In this document: in pieces, positions 7,141 through 10,616 of the stretch
Layout: every line of letters starts with the position of its first letter
How positions within the stretch are numbered: the stretch's first letter is position 1
NCBI GenBank assembly: GCA_029881175.1
Contig: JAOUNC010000056.1
Span: 1 to 10,616 of the forward strand
Direction: 5' to 3'
From: Nitrospirota bacterium
Lineage (GTDB): Bacteria > Nitrospirota > Nitrospiria > Nitrospirales > UBA8639
Length of the DNA: 10,616 bases
Notes under the pieces: generated by a model
Databases searched by the model: none
What the model saw: only the letters and a program-made list of their open reading frames with translations
Told to the model about the DNA's origin: nothing
Position numbers and translations under genes: made by a program

Positions 7141-8166
7141 TCAAGATACGATCTTAGGTTCAACCACGGGGGGAAGGACGCCTTGTGCAATATCGCCTCG
7201 AATAGCTTCGATCAATCCACCCGTGGCTAAAGAATGGGCCTGCAGAATGGCGTTCTTGATCGCTTTAGATGAAGACCGCCCATGACAAATCAAGCTGATG
7301 CCTTCTACACCCAAAAGAGGAGCCCCGCCAAATTCGGCATAATCCGTTTTTCGGCGTAAGCGAAGAAGAGGGCCAGCCACAAAGAGATAGGAGAAACGCC
7401 CGAGAGCAGATTGTGCAATTTCCTTCATCAACATTTTTTTAATGGCATCGGCCAACCCTTCTGATATTTTCAATGCCACATTGCCGATAAAACCATCACA
7501 CACGATGACATCAGCATTGCCACTATACACATCCCGTCCTTCTACATTCCCAATAAAATTTATAGGACTATCTTTTAGCAGCTTGAAGGCTTCCTTGGTC
7601 ACTTCATTGCCTTTGGTATCTTCCTCCCCAATACTCAAGAGACCGACACGAGGCCGATCGACACCCAAAAGATGCTTCCCATATTCATGCCCCATAATGC
7701 CAAATTGATGCAGTTGACGAGCTGTACAATCGACGGTTGCCCCAACATCTAGCATAATCGCCCGCCCCTGTCTGGTTGGTAACGTCGCAGCGATAGCTGG
7801 GCGTTCAACCCCAGCAATAGAACCCAAAAGAAAAAAAGCTGAAACCATCGTGGCACCAGTATTTCCGGCACTCACCAAGGCATCAGCCTGTTTCGTTTTG
7901 ACTAATTCCGTGGCTCTCCAAATGGAAGAATCACGTTTCTTTCGTGCCGCTAAGGCTGGGGATTCATGCATCCCCACCACTTGTGATGCATGAAAAATTT
8001 CAACATTGGGTTTCTTGCCGCTCAGTTTATCGAGATGAGCTTGGATAGCCGGTTGATCTCCAACCAGAATAACGGAAAGGGATAACTCCCTCGTTGCCTG
8101 GAGGGCTCCTTCAATGGTGGGAGATAGACCATGATCTCCTCCCATCGCATCCACGGCTATTTTCAT
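7141..8166 (-). CDS. plsX: Phosphate acyltransferase
   Basis: PlsX converts acyl-ACP to acyl-phosphate, the acyl donor for PlsY in the first step of phospholipid synthesis, and acts at the membrane surface. The 341-residue protein has the expected length and motifs: DAMGGD at 6-11, SAGNTGA at 99-105, LDVGAT at 139-144, NVEGRD at 207-212, DGFIGNV at 224-230 and GGAPLLG at 280-286. The start ATG at 8166 is preceded by a poor Shine-Dalgarno sequence. It follows rpmF by 41 bp and is nearly contiguous with fabH, giving the classic rpmF-plsX-fabH order that couples ribosome and membrane synthesis. Confidence 0.97.
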   Translation of the reverse strand: MKIAVDAMGGDHGLSPTIEGALQATRELSLSVILVGDQPAIQAHLDKLSGKKPNVEIFHASQVVGMHESPALAARKKRDSSIWRATELVKTKQADALVSAGNTGATMVSAFFLLGSIAGVERPAIAATLPTRQGRAIMLDVGATVDCTARQLHQFGIMGHEYGKHLLGVDRPRVGLLSIGEEDTKGNEVTKEAFKLLKDSPINFIGNVEGRDVYSGNADVIVCDGFIGNVALKISEGLADAIKKMLMKEIAQSALGRFSYLFVAGPLLRLRRKTDYAEFGGAPLLGVEGISLICHGRSSSKAIKNAILQAHSLATGGLIEAIRGDIAQGVLPPVVEPKIVS

Positions 8167-8207
8167 GGGATTCGTTTGAAAATGATCGATGCTAAAAAGG
8201 TCAGAAT

Positions 8208-8390
8208 TTATCCTTCTTCAACCGCAATGATCGCTTTCCCTTTGTAGGTACCACAATTCAGGCAGGTCACATGAGGCAGTTTCATCTCATGACATTGGGG
8301 ACACACCGAAAGGTTTGGTGGCGTGAGCTTATGATGAGACCGTCGTTTATCTCGACGAGCTCGTGAAATTTTGTGTTTCGGATTTGCCAT
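8208..8390 (-). CDS. rpmF: Large-subunit ribosomal protein bL32
   Basis: This 60-residue basic protein is part of the 50S subunit. The N-terminus MANPKHKISRARRDKRR is the family hallmark, followed by a zinc ribbon with Cys30, Cys33, Cys43 and Cys46 (CPQC and CLNC). It is therefore the zinc-binding (C+) form. ATG at 8390 is clear, although the ribosome binding site is weak. It lies 50 bp after the YceD gene and 41 bp before plsX, a widely conserved arrangement. Confidence 0.97.
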   Translation of the reverse strand: MANPKHKISRARRDKRRSHHKLTPPNLSVCPQCHEMKLPHVTCLNCGTYKGKAIIAVEEG

Positions 8391-8440
8391 AATCGTCCAA
8401 CTTCTTCGTTAAGAGATGGTTATTACCTTCACGCCCTCCC

Positions 8441-9052
8441 TCAAGCAAGTCTCGGGGAAGGCTTGGGGGCGTTCTTCTTTACCACAGAACCAGGGTCTGC
8501 AATCAGGGACGATGAAGCCGTGACCGGGGAGCAACATCCACAAATGCCTTCATTTAAATTGGCTCCACACACCTGACATAATCCAGCGCAATTTTCCTGA
8601 CACACGGGATGTAAAGGAGTCGCCAAAATGAGATTTTCCCGCAAAACGGGAAGCAGGTCAACCTGATGGTCGATCATCGGATACATATCGTCTTCTTTTT
8701 CATGCTCTTCATCTACTACCGGAACCTGGCCTCGACTCCCTTTCTTCTTTTTTCGAGAAGAATCTGGCAAAGCGATTGGTTGGGTTGATTGACAAAAATC
8801 GGCATCAAAAGACACCTGAAAATCTTCTTCAAAAATTGTCAAACAACGTACGCACTCACGGGCCACACGTCCAGTTAACGTTCCTTGAAAATGAGCCAAT
8901 CGCTCATCGGGTGAAAAGATTTGGCCGACACAGGACAAAAGACCAATAATTTCTCCATCATCCGGTGGTAGAGCGATGTCGGAAGGCTGAACATCACATT
9001 CAATTGTCAAGCCTTCAGCAGGAACGTCAACTAGATTAATGAGAAGAGGCAT
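8441..9052 (-). CDS. YceD/DUF177 family protein
   Basis: YceD proteins are encoded next to rpmF in many bacteria and are linked to 23S rRNA accumulation; plant homologues have a related chloroplast role. From the ATG at 9052 the protein has 203 residues. The family features are ECVRCL (Cys67, Cys70) in the first half and a C-terminal CAGLCQVCGANLNEGICG region with Cys155, Cys159, Cys162 and Cys171, probably metal-binding. Between them lies a run of four lysines (about 101-104) and then an acidic stretch, EEHEKEDD, in what looks like a flexible linker. A TTG at 9064 would add four residues; neither start has a good ribosome binding site. It lies 80 bp after rpsR and 50 bp before rpmF. Confidence 0.85.
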   Translation of the reverse strand: MPLLINLVDVPAEGLTIECDVQPSDIALPPDDGEIIGLLSCVGQIFSPDERLAHFQGTLTGRVARECVRCLTIFEEDFQVSFDADFCQSTQPIALPDSSRKKKKGSRGQVPVVDEEHEKEDDMYPMIDHQVDLLPVLRENLILATPLHPVCQENCAGLCQVCGANLNEGICGCCSPVTASSSLIADPGSVVKKNAPKPSPRLA

Positions 9053-9082
9053 GGTGAATACCAAGAAAGAATCTGCTCACAC

Positions 9083-9103
9083 CCCCAAACTTTTGTTCTG
9101 GGG
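9083..9103. other. Stem-loop between rpsR and the YceD gene
   Basis: CCCCA (9083-9087) faces TGGGG (9099-9103), and AAC (9088-9090) faces GTT (9095-9097) with a one-base bulge and a 4-nt loop. It lies in the 80-bp gap after rpsR. No run of T follows on the minus strand, so it is more likely a processing, stability or attenuation hairpin than a simple terminator. Confidence 0.45.
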
Positions 9104-9132
9104 CAGACAATCAGAAACAATTCCCTTATTCC

Positions 9133-9360
9133 CTAACTTTCTTCTGAAAAAGAAATAATGGCAATTTCCCGAGCCCTCTTCACCGCCTGAGTCAGTCGGC
9201 GTTGATGCCGCAAGCAATTCCCAGAAGTTCGACGAGGGATAATCCGTCCACGTTCGGTTAGAAACCCTCTCAGGAGATTGGCATCCTTATAATCCAATGG
9301 TGTCTTATCAAAGCAAAAGCGACAGACCCTCTTCCGCTGAAATAATCGTCCTTTTTCCAC
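9133..9360 (-). CDS. rpsR: Small-subunit ribosomal protein bS18
   Basis: S18 binds with S6 to the central domain of 16S rRNA in the 30S platform. The 75-residue protein has the family core VCRFCFDK, DYKDANLL, RGRIIPRRTSGNC, LRHQRRL and a final AVKRAREIAI helix. Cys13, Cys16, Cys49 and His52 form a probable zinc site, the C+ type of S18. The start is a GTG at 9360, supported by GGAGGAG ending 8 nt upstream. It lies 23 bp after ssb. The usual partner gene rplI does not follow in this window. Confidence 0.96.
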   Translation of the reverse strand: MEKGRLFQRKRVCRFCFDKTPLDYKDANLLRGFLTERGRIIPRRTSGNCLRHQRRLTQAVKRAREIAIISFSEES

Positions 9361-9368
9361 AGAAACTT

Positions 9369-9375
9369 CTCCTCC
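9369..9375 (-). promoter_or_regulatory. Shine-Dalgarno site of rpsR
   Basis: GGAGGAG at 9375-9369 stands 8 nt before the GTG at 9360. It is strong enough to support this non-ATG start, and no in-frame ATG is better placed. Confidence 0.75.
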
Positions 9376-9383
9376 GCTAAAAA

Positions 9384-9794
9384 TTAGGGCATGGGCTCAG
9401 GATAATAATCTTCCGAATCATAGGATGCATCCTCTGCTCCTCCCGATCCAGAACTCCCCGATGATGCCTTTTTGGGTAAAAAAGTCACGGTTTGAGCCAC
9501 AACCTCATGTTTGCTTCGCTTTTGCCCATCATCCGTTTCCCATCGTCGTTGCTGAAGACGGCCATCGACAATGGCGCCATCACCTTTATTGAGATATTGC
9601 CCACAATGCTCGGCTTGTCGCCCAAAAACAACGATGTCAACATAACATACTTCTTCTTTTTGGTCATCCGCTTGACGATAACGCCGGTTTACGGCCAAGG
9701 GGAAATTCACAACAGGTGTTCCACTCGGGGTATAACGAAGCTCCGGGTCTTTCGTGAGGTTCCCAATTAAAATGACTTTATTGAAACCCACCAT
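9384..9794 (-). CDS. ssb: Single-stranded DNA-binding protein
   Basis: SSB coats single-stranded DNA in replication, repair and recombination. The 136-residue protein has one OB-fold domain at about 1-105: FNKVILIGNLTKDPELR, VVNFPLAVNRRY, YVDIVVFGRQAE and GRLQQRRWE are all typical. The tail is short (about 30 residues), beginning with a Ser/Gly linker. It is acidic but ends YYPEPMP, lacking the terminal proline-phenylalanine seen in most bacterial SSBs. The frame could be extended to a TTG at 9833, deep inside rpsF, but ATG at 9794, 8 nt after AGGA, gives the normal N-terminus. It overlaps the end of rpsF by 17 bp, suggesting translational coupling in the standard rpsF-ssb-rpsR order. Confidence 0.95.
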   Translation of the reverse strand: MVGFNKVILIGNLTKDPELRYTPSGTPVVNFPLAVNRRYRQADDQKEEVCYVDIVVFGRQAEHCGQYLNKGDGAIVDGRLQQRRWETDDGQKRSKHEVVAQTVTFLPKKASSGSSGSGGAEDASYDSEDYYPEPMP

Positions 9795-10134
9795 CCTCGA
9801 ATTCCTCTCCCTCAGATGGTTCAGGTCTCTCAACCGGAATCAAGTCAGCCGGGTTTAACCGAACAGTCATAAACTTCATCACTTGATCTTCCATCCGCTG
9901 AAAACGCTCCAATTCGGCAATGACAGTCGGTGGGCCTTCAAATTGAAGCGTAATAAATGTGCCTTTTCGTTCATGCTGAATTTCGTATGCCAGCTTTTTC
10001 TTCCCGCTATTGTCCAACTTTAAAATATTCGCTCCAGATTGCGTTAAGATTTCCTTCATCTTTTCAATCACGCGATCATTCTCCGTCTCAACCTGGACAG
10101 GCCGCAGGATAGATACTGATTCGTACAGCTTCAT
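9778..10134 (-). CDS. rpsF: Small-subunit ribosomal protein bS6
   Basis: S6 binds S18 and the 16S rRNA central domain. The 118-residue protein begins MKLYESVSILRP, has the conserved GKKKLAYEIQHERKGTF segment at 44-60 and the FQRMEDQVMKFMTVRL strand-helix, and ends in an acidic tail (EPSEGEEFED). A GTG at 10140 would add two residues, but it overlaps the AAAGGG ribosome binding site. ATG at 10134, 6 nt after AAGG, is preferred. It is the first gene of the minus-strand block and is followed by ssb with a 17-bp overlap. The leader upstream may carry autoregulation (see the hairpin at 10184-10221). Confidence 0.96.
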   Translation of the reverse strand: MKLYESVSILRPVQVETENDRVIEKMKEILTQSGANILKLDNSGKKKLAYEIQHERKGTFITLQFEGPPTVIAELERFQRMEDQVMKFMTVRLNPADLIPVERPEPSEGEEFEDGGFQ

Positions 10135-10183
10135 ATACACCCTTTCTCACTAAGGAATGGACTCGTTGAAAGACACACCAATC

Positions 10184-10221
10184 GCCTGCTACCACAAAAG
10201 GGAAACGAACCTACCACAGGC
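10184..10221 (-). promoter_or_regulatory. rpsF leader hairpin with paired GTGGTAG repeats
   Basis: On the minus strand GCCTG (10221-10217) can pair with CAGGC (10188-10184). Just inside, GTGGTAG occurs twice in direct orientation (10217-10211 and 10195-10189), 22 nt apart. It lies about 50 nt before the rpsF start and so would be in the mRNA leader. Leaders of rpsF often bind the S6-S18 complex; whether this is such a site is inference, as I do not see the usual CCG-type box. Confidence 0.35.
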
Positions 10222-10244
10222 CAAAAGATCCTGTCAAACAACCG

Positions 10245-10253
10245 AGGATAGCA
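10245..10253 (-). promoter_or_regulatory. Possible extended -10 element for the rpsF operon
   Basis: On the minus strand TGC (10253-10251) precedes TATCCT (10250-10245), an extended -10 with 4 of 6 hexamer matches. A weak TTCAAT lies about 18 bp further upstream. A start near 10238 would give a leader of about 100 nt containing the hairpin at 10184-10221. Confidence 0.35.
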
Positions 10254-10284
10254 CAACCGATAGATAGAATTGAAGGATTCGCCA

Positions 10285-10299
10285 GATTTTTCAAAAATC
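10285..10299. repeat. 15-bp AT-rich palindrome
   Basis: GATTTTT (10285-10291) and AAAAATC (10293-10299) are perfect inverted repeats around a single C. It lies in the divergent promoter region upstream of the possible rpsF -10, so it could be an operator. It could also be chance in AT-rich DNA. Confidence 0.35.
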
Positions 10300-10443
10300 A
10301 ATTTGAGGTCAACAACTAGCCACTTGCAGGCAGATCAAGCAAGATAAAGGCTTTTCCAATATTTGGCAGGTAACGCCACACTCTTAGATGAAGCAAGCTA
10401 AAAACTCATGACCTTTCATTTTCCCTGTGATGATCCGACAAAT

Positions 10444-10562
10444 AGGCAAGGTCTTCATGGATCGGTGGAACTATCCCACCAAGCAAGCCTTGTGAGGTAG
10501 ATACCGATAAGATCTTAAAGCCACGATCCAACGGATGGATCTCGCAAGCACAAGGAGGTTGC
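10444..10562 (+). promoter_or_regulatory. Stem-loop-rich leader of the right-edge gene
   Basis: Several pairings lie in series before the start codon. CAAGG (10447-10451) faces CCTTG (10488-10492) and encloses GGTGG (10464-10468) facing CCACC (10476-10480). GATCC (10525-10529) faces GGATC (10537-10541). GCAA (10544-10547) faces TTGC (10559-10562) across the ribosome binding site. It looks like a structured mRNA leader, but it fits no riboswitch class I know. Confidence 0.35.
10552..10558 (+). promoter_or_regulatory. Shine-Dalgarno site of the right-edge gene
   Basis: AAGGAGG is a near-perfect ribosome binding site, 10 nt before the ATG at 10569, and supports that start. Confidence 0.75.
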
Positions 10563-10568
10563 AGCATC

Positions 10569-10616
10569 ATGACGGATATTTCTCCCGTTCGAACTCAATC
10601 CCCCCTGCTTCCTCAA
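10569..10616 (+). CDS. 5' end of an unrecognised protein (partial)
   Basis: ATG at 10569 opens a frame of 16 codons that runs off the window; the visible residues are MTDISPVRTQSPLLPQ. The start is supported by AAGGAGG 10 nt upstream and by the lack of an in-frame start just before it. The N-terminus is polar and proline-containing, with no signal peptide in what is visible. The gene is divergent from rpsF. Nothing can be said about its function. Confidence 0.6.
   Translation, partial: MTDISPVRTQSPLLPQ

Larger units (their letters stand above)
10135..10568. other. Divergent intergenic region between rpsF and a plus-strand gene
   Basis: This 434-bp stretch has no credible open frame. The part near rpsF holds a possible extended -10 site and a hairpin with a direct repeat. 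The middle, near 10285-10299, is AT-rich and palindromic. The part near the plus-strand gene (about 10444-10568) holds several stem-loops and a strong ribosome binding site. Both operons probably start within it. Confidence 0.7.

Noticed and set aside
10307..10312. TTGACC as the -35 of an rpsF promoter
   Set aside because: At 17 or 18 bp downstream there is only AAATCT or AATCTG, a poor -10.
10363..10380. Sigma-54 promoter, suggested by TTGGCAGG
   Set aside because: The GG to GC distance is 8 nt rather than 10 and the TTGC part of the -12 element is absent.
10444..10510. c-di-GMP (GEMM-I) riboswitch, suggested by AGGCAAGG, AGCAAGCC and ACCGAT
   Set aside because: The second conserved hairpin and the GGTAGGTAGCGGGG block are missing and the spacing is wrong.
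1..10616. CRISPR array, tRNA, rRNA, defence or biosynthetic novelty cluster
   Set aside because: I saw no regularly spaced repeats, no tRNA-like cloverleaf, no rRNA and no such gene families; nearly all the DNA is accounted for by conserved housekeeping genes.

Overview
The window looks like a core-genome segment of a bacterium from Nitrospirota, probably a Nitrospira-like lineage. That placement rests on the overall feel of the proteins, the gene order and a base composition near half G+C by eye; I could not run a similarity search, so it is an inference. Almost everything is housekeeping. Thirteen genes lie head to tail on the minus strand (read from right to left), between the 3' end of an unrecognised plus-strand gene at the left edge and the first codons of another plus-strand gene at the right edge.

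In transcription order the minus-strand genes are: rpsF (S6), ssb, rpsR (S18), a YceD/DUF177 protein, rpmF (L32), plsX, fabH, an enoyl-ACP reductase of the short-chain dehydrogenase family, fabD, fabG, acpP, fabF, rnc and a secreted cyclophilin (the enoyl reductase and the cyclophilin have no assigned symbol). Counting both of those gives fourteen coding regions on this strand. The first block makes ribosomal proteins and single-strand DNA-binding protein. The YceD-rpmF-plsX junction links it to fatty-acid synthesis, which is nearly complete here: PlsX starts phospholipid synthesis from acyl-ACP, FabH starts chains, FabD makes malonyl-ACP, FabG and the enoyl reductase do the two reductions, AcpP carries the chain and FabF elongates it. 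Only the dehydratase (FabZ/FabA) is missing from the window. Gaps are mostly under 85 bp and two junctions overlap or nearly touch (rpsF/ssb, plsX/fabH), so long co-transcription is likely. A strong-looking promoter in the 159-bp fabF-rnc gap should let rnc and the cyclophilin gene be expressed independently.

The non-coding parts hold the less ordinary content. The 283-bp fabH/enoyl-reductase gap contains an almost complete imperfect palindrome of about 169 bp (5934-6102) with CTAG at both ends, which looks like a small non-autonomous mobile element. The divergent region upstream of rpsF (10135-10568) holds a possible extended -10 promoter and a repeat-bearing hairpin on the rpsF side, plus a run of stem-loops ending in a near-perfect Shine-Dalgarno site on the other side.

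Several starts were moved from the longest open frame (acpP, fabG, fabH, YceD, ssb, rpsF), mostly because the upstream GTG or TTG lies inside or before the ribosome binding site. I saw no defence system, CRISPR array, tRNA, rRNA or complete insertion sequence. The window is mainly a well-conserved operon and I do not claim a new system in it.
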